Assembly: GCF_014486695.1 (NCBI RefSeq)
Contig: NZ_JACTAB010000006.1
Location: 1 to 64,000, forward strand
Direction of reading: 5' to 3'
Origin: Flavobacterium buctense
GTDB taxonomy: Bacteria > Bacteroidota > Bacteroidia > Flavobacteriales > Flavobacteriaceae
DNA length: 64,000 nt
A program made the translations under genes and the position numbers. The notes under the pieces are model-generated. The model saw only the letters and a program-made list of their open reading frames with translations, did not search any database and was not told where the DNA came from. Below, one piece after another: positions 8,952 to 17,300 of the stretch (position 1 is the first letter of the stretch; every line of letters begins with the position of its first letter).

Positions 8952-9692
8952 TTAATCTTTAGAGACGCTTCCGCCGGAACTTTCTTCTTTTCGGACTTCT
9001 TTAGGACTATTTAAATAGGTTATGGAACTTCCGCTTGAAGCTTTTGCATCTAATAATAATGCTGCACTTACAGTTGTAGAACTCCCACTTGAAGATTGTG
9101 CTTTGACTTCATTGGCCAATAAGCCATTGGCATCAAGATGACTTCCGCTGGAAGAAGCTGTGAAAACTTTTAATGCTTTTCCGGTTATTTTTTGCTCACT
9201 TCCGCTTGAAGTTTCCAGTGTTACTTTATCGGCTTCTACTTCAACTTCTAAGGAGCTTCCGCTGCTTGATTTTAGGGTAATATCTTCACTATTTAAGATG
9301 TTTCCCGATTTTAAAGTTGAGCCGCTTGTACTTTCCAGACTGACAATTTTAGGCATGCGAACGATTATTTTTTTTGATTTTACGTTATTGTAGTTGTTGT
9401 ATTCTGAGGTAATTTCCAAAGTACCGTTTTCTACATTGGTTTTAATTCCGTTGACTAAATTATCATCAGCTTCAACAATTACCTCTGATTGGTCTGAATA
9501 AATTACTTCACAATCCAAACCACTGCTTACAGTCACTTTATCAAAGTTGGCCAGATTTCGTTTTTCAGTTATTACCTTTCCGCTTCCGCTAATGGTTTTA
9601 CCAAAATTAATGTTGTGATCACAAGATGTGATTGATAAGGCTACCAATGTAGCGGCTATCACTTTTGAAAAGAAAATTACAAGCTTTGTCAT
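8952..9692 (-). CDS. GIN-domain (DUF2807) lipoprotein with repeated SSGS turns
   Basis: 246 aa with a lipobox ending ALSITSC near residue 24. The GIN opening is recognisable (NFDKVTVSSGLDCEVIY, EADDNLVNGIKT). From about residue 110 to the end, the motif SSGS or STSGS recurs seven times at roughly 20-residue intervals, the signature of a regular beta-solenoid with Ser/Gly turns. The start is 2 nt after the PspC gene stop, and with PadR it forms an operon. An envelope role under PadR control is likely; the molecular function is unknown. Confidence 0.85.
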   Translation of the reverse strand: MTKLVIFFSKVIAATLVALSITSCDHNINFGKTISGSGKVITEKRNLANFDKVTVSSGLDCEVIYSDQSEVIVEADDNLVNGIKTNVENGTLEITSEYNNYNNVKSKKIIVRMPKIVSLESTSGSTLKSGNILNSEDITLKSSSGSSLEVEVEADKVTLETSSGSEQKITGKALKVFTASSSGSHLDANGLLANEVKAQSSSGSSTTVSAALLLDAKASSGSSITYLNSPKEVRKEESSGGSVSKD

Positions 9693-9694
9693 GA

Positions 9695-11446
9695 TTACTC
9701 GGTTTTAATGATTACTCCATCGCTTCCTATTGTCAGCTTACTTTTTTTATCTGATTTTCCTGATTTGGTTTCGGTAACCACTTTGCCGTTAATTTTTACT
9801 GTAACGGTTTCAGTAGAGTCATTTTCGTCAATGATGTTGATTTCTTCACTTTGAACGTTGTTTTCAACATCATTATAGTCGTTTTCGTCAGCTGGACAAT
9901 CCAAACATTTCACCTGAGTTTCTTCTACCTTATAAGTGTACTTGCCTGAACTGTAGTGTAAATTAAAGAAATCATTATCGGATTCGTCAAAATGTTGTAC
10001 GGTTTCATCGGCTACAAATACAGTTCCTTTTGGAAGGTATAAATACAATTCAACACGTTGGTCTCTGTATTTACTTGCCATTTCGGTTAGTAAGTAGTTG
10101 TCTAAAAGCAATTGGTTACCTACGACTTTAAAACCGTATTTGATTTTTTCCGCTCTTTCATTGGCTTCTTTGAAAGATTTTCCGTCGGCTAATTTTTCAA
10201 TTTGAAGATAAGGTTGCGTTTTATCAGTGCTTTTGATTTCAAAGCTGATTTGGTTGGAATAAATAACTTCATTTTTAGCAGAATCCTGTGTGAAAGTAAA
10301 ATCTTCATGCTCGTATACATTTTTAGAGAAGAAATCATTACTCACAAATTTGATTTGCAAAGTATCAGTTGGTTGGATGTTTACCACTTCTTTTTGAACT
10401 GTTTTGCCTTCAAAAGCAGATTCAGTTGATTGTTTCACACCAATAATAACTAAAGCAACTACTGCGAAAATCCAAATAGCCAATAAACTGTATTTAGCGG
10501 CTGCGCCCAGAGATTTCATATTGGCCACCAATAATTTCAATCCTAACAATAAGAAGAAGAACAATGGAATTCCTATAGCTAAGAAAGCCAATAAGCCAAA
10601 TGCCCATAACGGAACATCAGTATAGTTCACTGCGTCAACATAACGTTGCCAAGGAGCATCAATAAAAGAAGTTGAACCGAAAGTGAAAAGACCAATGAAC
10701 AAACCTGCCAAACTCATTGCTGAGAATACTAAGATAATAGCCCCTAATACTTTGGCGAATGCTCCAAAAACTTTCATGATGACATCACCTAAACCGTTGG
10801 CTACTCTTTCAGCACCCGACTTTACTTGGTTTCCCATTTCGTCATAGTTGGCGTTTTTGAATTTGTTTGAAACACTATCAAACTCTTCTCTAACTTTTTT
10901 TTCAATATTAGAGATGGTAACCGGTTCTCCGGTCATTTCTAATTTTTCAGATGTGGTAACTGCTTTTGGTGTTGCAATCCAAAGGATGATATAAGCAATG
11001 ACACCAAAACTAGTGAAAGCCAATAACAAGAAAATGATTTTAATCCAAACGGCATCAACCCCAAAGTAGTGGCCTAAACCGGTACAAACACCACCTATCA
11101 AACCTCTGTCTTTGTCTCTGTACAGTTTTTTTCTGTTAGGAATGTTATAGTATGGCTCAGATTTGGTTTCTGTAGAATCATCGTCAATTCTATAGTCTTC
11201 GGGTTGTCCCATAACTACGATTACTTCGTCAACATCTTTATTATTGATTACGTGTTTGTCGGTTTTTTGTTTTTCGGTTAAAAGCTCGGCCACACGCATT
11301 TCAATGTCTTTCATGATTTCGTCTTTACCGGAAGAATTAGAAAGCGAACGTTTTATAGCATCAAAATATCTTGATAATTTTTGGTATGCATCTTCATCGA
11401 TATGAAAGAATAAACCGCCTATATTAATATTTACTGTTTTGTTCAT
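9695..11446 (-). CDS. PspC-domain membrane protein
   Basis: 583 aa. The N-terminus (1-100) is a soluble segment with a helical repeat and MGQPEDY. A PspC domain follows (about 107-160: YRDKDRGLIGGVCTGLGHYF then a membrane helix). Further hydrophobic segments at about 225-345 are followed by a long, probably periplasmic beta-rich C-terminus. The C-terminal part contains CLDC. PspC proteins in other phyla sense envelope stress with PspA/B, but no PspA is present here. It sits 5 nt after padR and 2 nt before the GIN lipoprotein gene. Confidence 0.88.
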   Translation of the reverse strand: MNKTVNINIGGLFFHIDEDAYQKLSRYFDAIKRSLSNSSGKDEIMKDIEMRVAELLTEKQKTDKHVINNKDVDEVIVVMGQPEDYRIDDDSTETKSEPYYNIPNRKKLYRDKDRGLIGGVCTGLGHYFGVDAVWIKIIFLLLAFTSFGVIAYIILWIATPKAVTTSEKLEMTGEPVTISNIEKKVREEFDSVSNKFKNANYDEMGNQVKSGAERVANGLGDVIMKVFGAFAKVLGAIILVFSAMSLAGLFIGLFTFGSTSFIDAPWQRYVDAVNYTDVPLWAFGLLAFLAIGIPLFFFLLLGLKLLVANMKSLGAAAKYSLLAIWIFAVVALVIIGVKQSTESAFEGKTVQKEVVNIQPTDTLQIKFVSNDFFSKNVYEHEDFTFTQDSAKNEVIYSNQISFEIKSTDKTQPYLQIEKLADGKSFKEANERAEKIKYGFKVVGNQLLLDNYLLTEMASKYRDQRVELYLYLPKGTVFVADETVQHFDESDNDFFNLHYSSGKYTYKVEETQVKCLDCPADENDYNDVENNVQSEEINIIDENDSTETVTVKINGKVVTETKSGKSDKKSKLTIGSDGVIIKTE

Positions 11447-11451
11447 GATTG

Positions 11452-11781
11452 TTATTTTTGATTGGTTATGATGTTAACGGCGTCTGATAATTCGGTCCAA
11501 GTGCCGTTCAATTCAGTTAAAAATGTTTTTCCTAATTCGGTCAAACCATAGTATTTTCTTGGTGGTCCCGATGTTGATTCTTCCCAACGATAGTTGAGTA
11601 ATCCGTCGTTTTTAAGTCTTGTCAATAGCGGATAAACGGTTCCCTCTACTACAAGCAATTTGGCGTTTTTTAAAGTGTCTAATATTTCAGAGGTATACGC
11701 GTCTTTCTCTTTTAGGACAGACAAGATACAAAATTCTAAAACACCTTTACGCATCTGGGCTTTTGTGTTTTCAATGTTCAT
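11452..11781 (-). CDS. PadR-family transcriptional regulator
   Basis: A 109-aa winged-helix repressor of the PadR type (short, no long C-terminal helix domain). The recognition region is VVEGTVYPLLTRLKNDGLL, with SGPPRKYYGLTELG in the wing. It heads a tight operon with PspC and GIN genes, so autoregulation and control of those envelope genes is likely. The ligand cannot be read from sequence. Confidence 0.92.
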   Translation of the reverse strand: MNIENTKAQMRKGVLEFCILSVLKEKDAYTSEILDTLKNAKLLVVEGTVYPLLTRLKNDGLLNYRWEESTSGPPRKYYGLTELGKTFLTELNGTWTELSDAVNIITNQK

Positions 11782-11806
11782 AATACATGATTTAATTTTT
11801 TGTGAT

Positions 11807-11932
11807 TAACATTTGTTTTTTGATTTTTTCCGCTGCTTGATGAAGGCTTTGGATGATGATTGAAACTCTTTGATTGATTTAATGATTGATTTTGATTGAT
11901 GATTTAATTCTGATTGATGATAATTCTTTAGT
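11807..11932. repeat. Low-complexity TGATTGATT-type leader before padR
   Basis: The 154-nt gap between the DUF4870 gene and padR holds many irregular repeats of TTGATTGAT/TGATGATT. No coding sequence or clean promoter is evident. It may contain regulator half-sites or be neutral AT-rich filler. Confidence 0.4.
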
Positions 11933-11935
11933 TGA

Positions 11936-12391
11936 TTATTTAAAGAACGGTATGCTTAAAGGATATTTGTAGGCTTCACCATTTGAAGCTTTTACGGCTG
12001 CATAAATGATTAAAACAAATTCAATTACTTTTAAGAAAAAGAATAATAGCACAGCAATAATTCCTAGGATAGTAATTCCGGTTATATTTCCGGCACTTAA
12101 ATTTTCAATAACATAGTGTCTATCGAAATTAATATCGTTTAAAGGCACATTTTTAAAAATCGAATAAATAAATATCGGAATAGCGATCAAGAACAATACA
12201 ATAGTATATAAGAACATACTCAATTGAAAATTCAACACATTTTTACCGTTGGCATCTACAAATTCTGATTCATTTTTCTTGGCACTCCAAATGATTATGG
12301 GAAAGATATAATTCCCAAAAGGAATTATATATTGTGTTAAAGCACTTAAGTGCAAGAACGTAGCAATATTTTTTTCGTTGTTAGTTGTCAT
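11936..12391 (-). CDS. DUF4870 (Tic20-like) membrane protein
   Basis: A 151-aa protein with about four hydrophobic segments. The DUF4870 hallmarks are HLSALTQYIIPFGNYIFPI at the N-terminus, FVDANGKNVLNFQLS and a KASNGEAYKYPLSI ending. The family is uncharacterised. It lies upstream of padR-pspC-gin on the same strand, 154 nt away, and has its own promoter. A shared envelope-stress role is an inference from synteny. Confidence 0.85.
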   Translation of the reverse strand: MTTNNEKNIATFLHLSALTQYIIPFGNYIFPIIIWSAKKNESEFVDANGKNVLNFQLSMFLYTIVLFLIAIPIFIYSIFKNVPLNDINFDRHYVIENLSAGNITGITILGIIAVLLFFFLKVIEFVLIIYAAVKASNGEAYKYPLSIPFFK

Positions 12392-12463
12392 TTTATTTGA
12401 TTTTAGTTGATGATTAAATTTGATTTTTTTATAATACTATAGATAGGCTATTAATTTCTTATA

Positions 12464-12495
12464 CAAAGATAAGGCTAAAAAAAGGTATTATGCAA
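12464..12495 (-). promoter_or_regulatory. Promoter of the DUF4870 (padR cluster) transcript
   Basis: On the minus strand, TTG (12493-12495) and TATCTTTG (12464-12471) are 21 nt apart, matching the Bacteroidota promoter. It would give an mRNA leader of about 65 nt. Confidence 0.6.
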
Positions 12496-12588
12496 TACAA
12501 AGTACTAAGATTTAACAAAATATTAACATTTAAATAATTAACTGTTACTCTGATATTTTTTGTATTTTTATAGCAAAATCAAGCACTT

Positions 12589-13041
12589 ATGGAATTTTCA
12601 CCTTCAAAATTGAATACTTTTTTATTTTTCAAATTACCTTCTGCTTTTTGGTCTGGTGTTAGGGTAAAAGCCATCTCGAAAGAGCAATGTGTAGTTACAG
12701 TTAAGCACCGTTGGTTTAATCAAAATCCGTTTAATTCGATGTATTTTGCAGTGCAAGCCATGGCAGCCGAACTGACTACAGGCGCTTTGGTCATGATGCA
12801 AATTAAAAACTCTGGAAAGAAAATATCTATGTTGGTGGCTAATAATAATGGCAATTTTACTAAAAAGGCAACCGGTAGAATTACTTTTACTTGCAACGAA
12901 GGACATCTAATAAGTGAAGCCATTGAAAGAACCATTACTACTGGTGAAGGACAAACCATTTGGATGAAATCTATTGGTGTAAATGAAAAAGGGGAACAAG
13001 TTTCAGAAATGAATTTTGAGTGGAGCATTAAATTGAAGTAA
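12589..13041 (+). CDS. DUF4442 hotdog-fold protein
   Basis: 150 aa. DUF4442 proteins are hotdog thioesterase relatives. Visible motifs are FFKLPSAFWSGVRV and HRWFNQNPFNSMYFAVQA, where the usual N-P-F-x-S-M-Y-F signature is complete. A thioesterase reaction is possible, but the substrate is unknown. It is followed by a terminator. Confidence 0.85.
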   Translation: MEFSPSKLNTFLFFKLPSAFWSGVRVKAISKEQCVVTVKHRWFNQNPFNSMYFAVQAMAAELTTGALVMMQIKNSGKKISMLVANNNGNFTKKATGRITFTCNEGHLISEAIERTITTGEGQTIWMKSIGVNEKGEQVSEMNFEWSIKLK

Positions 13042-13051
13042 TCAACAAAAG

Positions 13052-13079
13052 TTAAACCCTTTATAATTAGGGTTTTTTT
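13052..13079 (+). terminator. Terminator after the DUF4442 gene
   Basis: The stem AAACCCT/AGGGTTT (8-nt loop) runs directly into a T7 tract, 12 nt after the stop codon. Confidence 0.75.
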
Positions 13080-13117
13080 ATGATGTTTCGATTGTAACTT
13101 TGATAAAAATTATTAAA

Positions 13118-14026
13118 ATGAAAATCCTGATTACAGGCGCAACGGGTTTAATTGGTAGCGAATTGGTGAAACTGTTAGTAGCAAAAGGCCATACCATTCA
13201 CTATTTGACCACAAATAAATCAAAAATTGAGAACCAACCCAATACACAAGGTTTCTATTGGAATCCACAAGAAGGTAAAATTGACGAGAATTGTATTTTC
13301 GGCGTTGATGTTATTATTCATTTGGCCGGAGCCAATATCGCCAAGCGTTGGACCACGGCCTACAAACAAGAAGTAATAGAGAGCCGCACACTCTCAGCCG
13401 AATTACTTTTTAATTTGGTAAAAAAACATCCGAATCACCAGATTAAACAAATTATTTCAGCTTCAGGAACAGCTATATATCCTGATGGGATTGACAAAGT
13501 CTATGATGAAACAACCAAAGAAACTGAAGACAGTTTTCTTTCCAATGTGGTTAAAAAGTGGGAAGCCAGCGCCAATGTTTTTCAAGTGTTAGGTATAAAA
13601 GTTTGTAAATTAAGAACCGGCATTGTCTTATCTGATAAAGGCGGCGCTTTACCCGAAATGGTTAAACCTGTAAAATTAGGATTCGGAACTGTCATGGGTT
13701 CCGGAAAACAAATACAATCTTGGATTCATATTGATGACTTGGTTGCCTTATACAATTTCGTTTTGGAAAAACAGTTAGATGGCGTTTATAATGCCGTCTC
13801 ACCAAATCCGATAAGCAATGAAGTACTTACTAAAACTATAGCAAAAACAGTAAAGAAATCACTTTGGTTACCTAATATCCCCGAATTTGTAATGAAATTG
13901 ATTTTAGGCGAAATGTCATATTTATTGTTTTCAAGCAAAAACCTTAGCGCAAACAAGATTTTAGATTTAGGTTTTCAATTCCAGTTCCCCGATATTGAAA
14001 AAGCTATAGCTGATTTATACCTATAA
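13118..14026 (+). CDS. TIGR01777-family NAD(P)-dependent epimerase (SDR)
   Basis: 302 aa with an extended-SDR Rossmann motif GATGLIGSELV at residues 7-17. DVIIHLAGANIAKRWT and the ending DUF1731-like domain (LVALYNFVLEKQLDGVYNAV, LGEMSYLLFSSKNLSANKIL) are typical of the TIGR01777 (YfcH-like) family. No substrate has been established for this family. The ATG at 13118 (MKILITGATG) is preferred over an upstream TTG because it starts right at the first beta strand. It is followed by a perfect-stem terminator. Confidence 0.9.
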   Translation: MKILITGATGLIGSELVKLLVAKGHTIHYLTTNKSKIENQPNTQGFYWNPQEGKIDENCIFGVDVIIHLAGANIAKRWTTAYKQEVIESRTLSAELLFNLVKKHPNHQIKQIISASGTAIYPDGIDKVYDETTKETEDSFLSNVVKKWEASANVFQVLGIKVCKLRTGIVLSDKGGALPEMVKPVKLGFGTVMGSGKQIQSWIHIDDLVALYNFVLEKQLDGVYNAVSPNPISNEVLTKTIAKTVKKSLWLPNIPEFVMKLILGEMSYLLFSSKNLSANKILDLGFQFQFPDIEKAIADLYL

Positions 14027-14058
14027 AAAAGTGCTGTTTATAAACAGCACTTTTTTTT
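14025..14058 (+). terminator. Strong terminator after the SDR gene
   Basis: Perfect 12-nt arms AAGTGCTGTTTA/TAAACAGCACTT overlap the end of the gene and lead into T8. Confidence 0.85.
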
Positions 14059-14239
14059 ACTATAAAGATTGTTGAATTAATAATTATTACAGCTTTAAGC
14101 TAACCTAGAATAGTGTTTTTTTAATCATGAAAACAAATTTAATTAAAACGAAAACGTAATAGTCTTAAAATTATATTAAATTTTGGTTAAATAAATTCAC
14201 CTAATTCACGTCAATATCCACAAAAAAAAGAATGACAAT

Positions 14240-14271
14240 TTGACATTTTAAAAGAAATGGCAGTACTTTTG
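14240..14271 (+). promoter_or_regulatory. Promoter of grpE-dnaJ
   Basis: TTG (14240-14242) and TACTTTTG (14264-14271) with a 21-nt spacer fit the Bacteroidota consensus. It lies 30 nt before the grpE start. No CIRCE-like inverted repeat was seen next to it. Confidence 0.7.
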
Positions 14272-14301
14272 CATTCCGAGTGTTCGGAGTAAATCTCAAA
14301 A

Positions 14302-14871
14302 ATGAAAATCAAGAATTTTTTTAAAAATACATCACAAATGAATACGGATAACACGGACAAAGAGCCAGTAGAAAATGCAGTAGAAAATGTAGCTAACGAA
14401 ATTGAAACGGCAGAAGAACTGAGTGTTGAAGCACAATTAGAAGAGGAATTAGCCAAAGAAAAGGACAAATTTTTACGTCTTTTTGCCGAATTCGAAAACT
14501 TCAAAAAAAGGACTGCTAAAGAGCGCATCGATTTATTCAAAACTGCCAATCAAGAAGTATTGCAAGCCATGTTGCCGGTTTTAGACGATTTTGACAGAGC
14601 CATGGTGCAAATTGCCAAAAGCGATGACGAACTTTTGCTGAAAGGAGTGGAATTAATTCACGAAAAATTGAAAAGCACTCTGGTTTCAAAAGGATTAGAG
14701 CAAGTAGATATTAAAGCAGGAGATAATTTTGATGCAGATTTTGCAGAAGCCATTACTCAAATTCCGGCACCAACTGATGACTTGAAAGGTAAAATCGTAG
14801 ACGTTGTTGAAAAAGGATATAAATTGGGCGACAAAATTATTCGTTTTCCAAAAGTGGTAATCGGACAATAA
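14302..14871 (+). CDS. grpE: Nucleotide exchange factor GrpE
   Basis: 189 aa. An acidic, variable N-terminus (to about 50) leads into the long coiled coil with [21 protein letters not shown]. The C-terminal beta domain follows, ending [19 protein letters not shown]. GrpE releases ADP from DnaK during protein folding. It is 8 nt upstream of dnaJ, so the pair is one operon; dnaK is not in the window. A second in-frame ATG at 14338 is an alternative start. Confidence 0.97.
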   Translation: MKIKNFFKNTSQMNTDNTDKEPVENAVENVANEIETAEELSVEAQLEEELAKEKDKFLRLFAEFENFKKRTAKERIDLFKTANQEVLQAMLPVLDDFDRAMVQIAKSDDELLLKGVELIHEKLKSTLVSKGLEQVDIKAGDNFDADFAEAITQIPAPTDDLKGKIVDVVEKGYKLGDKIIRFPKVVIGQ

Positions 14872-14879
14872 TTAAGAGT

Positions 14880-16004
14880 ATGAGCAAAAAAGATTTTTAC
14901 GAAATATTAGGCGTTTCCAAAAGCGCATCTGCTGAAGAAATAAAAAAAGCGTACCGTAAGAAAGCCATCGAGTTTCACCCTGATAAAAATCCGGGTAATA
15001 AAGAAGCAGAAGAAAACTTTAAAACGGCAGCAGAAGCTTATGAAGTCTTGAGCGATCCTGACAAAAAAGCCAAATATGATCAATACGGTCACGCAGCCTT
15101 TGACGGCGCAGGTGGTTATGGTGGCGGACATCACATGAACATGGATGACATTTTTAGTCAGTTTGGCGATATTTTCGGTGGTGCTTTTGGCGGTGGCGGA
15201 TTTGGCGGTTTCGGTGGCAATGGTGGCGGACAACGCCGTGCTAAAGGAAGCAATCTTCGTATTAAAGTCAAAATGACCTTGGAAGAAATTGCCAATGGTG
15301 TTGAGAAAAAAGTAAAAGTAAAACGCAAAGTGCAAGCACCGGGCGTAAAATATAAAACTTGTTTAACCTGTAACGGGCAAGGACAAGTATTGCGTGTGAC
15401 CAATACGATTTTGGGTAGAATGCAATCGGCTACCACCTGTCACGTTTGTGGTGGTGTCGGACAAACTATCGAAAGCAAACCTAATAATGCCGATGCGCAC
15501 GGAATGATATTAGAAGACGAAACCGTATCCATTAAAATTCCTGCCGGTGTGGTTGATGGGATGCAATTAAAAGTTTCCGGCAAAGGAAATGATGCACCGG
15601 GAAATGGAATTGCAGGTGATTTAATAGTGGCTGTAGAAGAATTAGAACACGAATTTTTGAAACGAGAAGGCGAAAACCTACATTATGATTTATATATCAG
15701 TTTTGCTGAAGCAGCTTTAGGAGTTTCTAAAGAAATTGAAGCTGTTAACGGAAAGGTAAGAATCAAATTAGAAGAAGGAATTCAATCCGGTAAAATTTTA
15801 CGATTAAAAGGTAAAGGAATTCCAAGTCTGAATAGCTATGGTAGCGGAGATTTGCTGGTTCATGTAAATGTTTGGACACCAAAGAGTTTGAATAAAGAAC
15901 AACGCCAGTTTTTTGAAAAATCATTAACCGATGAAAACTTTATTCCAAGACCTGAAAAGAGCGATAAATCTTTTTTTGAAAAAGTAAAAGATATGTTTTC
16001 ATAA
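14880..16004 (+). CDS. dnaJ: Chaperone DnaJ with a reduced zinc-finger region
   Basis: 374 aa. The J domain (1-70) has HPD at residues 33-35, followed by a G/F-rich linker (about 75-125), the Cys region and C-terminal domains I/II. Only two of the usual four CxxCxGxG motifs are present: CLTCNGQG at 161-168 and CHVCGGVG at 187-194. They resemble motifs II and III of canonical DnaJ, so one zinc site should remain. The rest of the protein is collinear with bacterial DnaJ, so this is still the DnaK co-chaperone. It is co-transcribed with grpE. Confidence 0.95.
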   Translation: MSKKDFYEILGVSKSASAEEIKKAYRKKAIEFHPDKNPGNKEAEENFKTAAEAYEVLSDPDKKAKYDQYGHAAFDGAGGYGGGHHMNMDDIFSQFGDIFGGAFGGGGFGGFGGNGGGQRRAKGSNLRIKVKMTLEEIANGVEKKVKVKRKVQAPGVKYKTCLTCNGQGQVLRVTNTILGRMQSATTCHVCGGVGQTIESKPNNADAHGMILEDETVSIKIPAGVVDGMQLKVSGKGNDAPGNGIAGDLIVAVEELEHEFLKREGENLHYDLYISFAEAALGVSKEIEAVNGKVRIKLEEGIQSGKILRLKGKGIPSLNSYGSGDLLVHVNVWTPKSLNKEQRQFFEKSLTDENFIPRPEKSDKSFFEKVKDMFS

Positions 16005-16030
16005 TTAAAAAATATGTTTTATATTTGGTT

Positions 16031-16107
16031 ATTACTTGGCAACAAGTAATTTCTTTTTCATAGCAATTTTTCCCATCCTTTTGTAAAAATTAGGGTGGGT
16101 TTTTTTT
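16031..16107 (+). terminator. Tandem terminators after dnaJ
   Basis: The first hairpin (16031-16048) has perfect arms TTACTTG/CAAGTAA closing a GCAA (GNRA) tetraloop, then a T-rich stretch. The second (about 16071-16107) pairs CCCATCCT with AGGGTGGG and ends in T8. Confidence 0.7.
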
Positions 16108-16138
16108 GTAACAAAGATTTCCGTTTGACTACTTATTG

Positions 16139-16282
16139 GTTACTTTTACCAAATGCAAAAATCAATAGCAATGACAATGACAAAAAATCAATAACAATAG
16201 CAATAAGCAATATCAAGTCGCTATTAAAATTACCATTGAATTTTGACATTGAATTTTGCCATTGACATTGAAATTTAAAACT
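16139..16282. repeat. Low-complexity CAATAGCAATGACAA-type region
   Basis: Irregular repeats of CAATAR and CAATGACAA fill the first half. The second half has words such as ATTGAATTTTG and ATTGACATTGAA, roughly their complement. No gene is supported; a weakly self-complementary leader of the ABC operon is possible. Confidence 0.45.
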
Positions 16283-17203
16283 ATGAGCAATATACTTGAA
16301 GCAAACAAAGTCGTAAAGCAATATGGTGATTACACCGCGCTAAACGAAGTTTCTTTAACCGTTCCAAAAGGCAGTATATACGGACTTCTAGGTCCAAATG
16401 GCGCCGGAAAAACTTCCTTAATTCGCATCATCAACCAAATCACCATGCCCGACAGCGGCGAAATCATTCTTGATGGTGAAAAACTAAATCCGTCTCACGT
16501 GCATTCCATCGGTTATATGCCTGAAGAACGCGGTTTGTATAAAACGATGAAAGTAGGTGAGCAGTGTCTTTACTTGGCCCAATTAAAAGGATTGACCAAA
16601 GTCGAAGCCAAAAGGGAATTAGACTATTGGTTTGACCGATTAGAAATTCAAGGTTGGTGGAACAAGAAAGTACAGGAATTATCCAAAGGAATGGCGCAGA
16701 AAGTCCAATTTGTAGTCACCGTTTTGCACAAACCTAAGTTGCTCATCTTAGACGAACCTTTCTCAGGATTTGATCCGGTGAATGCCAATTTGATTAAAGA
16801 TGAAATCATCGAACTCAACAAACAAGGAACATCCGTAATTTTTTCTACACACCGAATGGAAAGCGTGGAAGAAATGTGTGATTATATTGCTTTAATTCAC
16901 AAATCGAATAAACTTATCGAAGGTAAATTGACGGATGTGAAGAAACAATTCAGAACCAATAATTACGAAGTCGGTATATTGTCTGATAACATAGAAGGTT
17001 TGATGTATGACTTGTCCCAAAAATTTACTTTGTCCCAAACCGATTTCAAATCATTGAATGACGAATTGAAGTTAGAGATTAACTTAGGAAATGCTACGCC
17101 AAATGAACTATTGCAGACTTTAGTCCAACGCGGACAAGTAACCCATTTTATGGAAAAAATCCCGAGTGTGAATGATATCTTTATTAAAACAGTAACAGAA
17201 TAG
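16283..17203 (+). CDS. ABC transporter ATP-binding protein (NatA-like)
   Basis: 306 aa. Walker A GPNGAGKTS (about residues 38-46), the signature LSKGMAQK, Walker B LLILDEPFSG and the H-loop STHRM are all intact. The C-terminal 90 residues form the DUF4162-type extension of exporter ATPases. The ATG at 16283 (MSNILEANKV) starts the fold directly. Its permease partner follows after 97 nt of repeat-rich DNA. The substrate is unknown; Na+ or drug export is only the family analogy. Confidence 0.92.
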   Translation: MSNILEANKVVKQYGDYTALNEVSLTVPKGSIYGLLGPNGAGKTSLIRIINQITMPDSGEIILDGEKLNPSHVHSIGYMPEERGLYKTMKVGEQCLYLAQLKGLTKVEAKRELDYWFDRLEIQGWWNKKVQELSKGMAQKVQFVVTVLHKPKLLILDEPFSGFDPVNANLIKDEIIELNKQGTSVIFSTHRMESVEEMCDYIALIHKSNKLIEGKLTDVKKQFRTNNYEVGILSDNIEGLMYDLSQKFTLSQTDFKSLNDELKLEINLGNATPNELLQTLVQRGQVTHFMEKIPSVNDIFIKTVTE

Positions 17204-17205
17204 AT

Positions 17206-17300
17206 TATTAGAAAATTAGATTGTTAGATTTTTAGACAAAAAAATCTGCAATCCAAAAATCTAAGTAGTCTAATAATCCAAAAATCTAAGCAGTCTAAAT
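17206..17300. repeat. Direct and inverted repeats between the ABC genes
   Basis: Two 23-bp direct copies (17250-17272 and 17275-17297) differ at one base and carry the word AAAAATCTAAG. The complementary word TTAGATTTTTAGAC lies just upstream at about 17224-17237, so the transcript can form alternative hairpins between the two cistrons. Confidence 0.6.

Noticed and set aside
15158-15436. Long minus-strand frame, Pro-rich, opposite dnaJ
   Set aside because: It mirrors the Gly/Phe-rich region of dnaJ; composition artefact.
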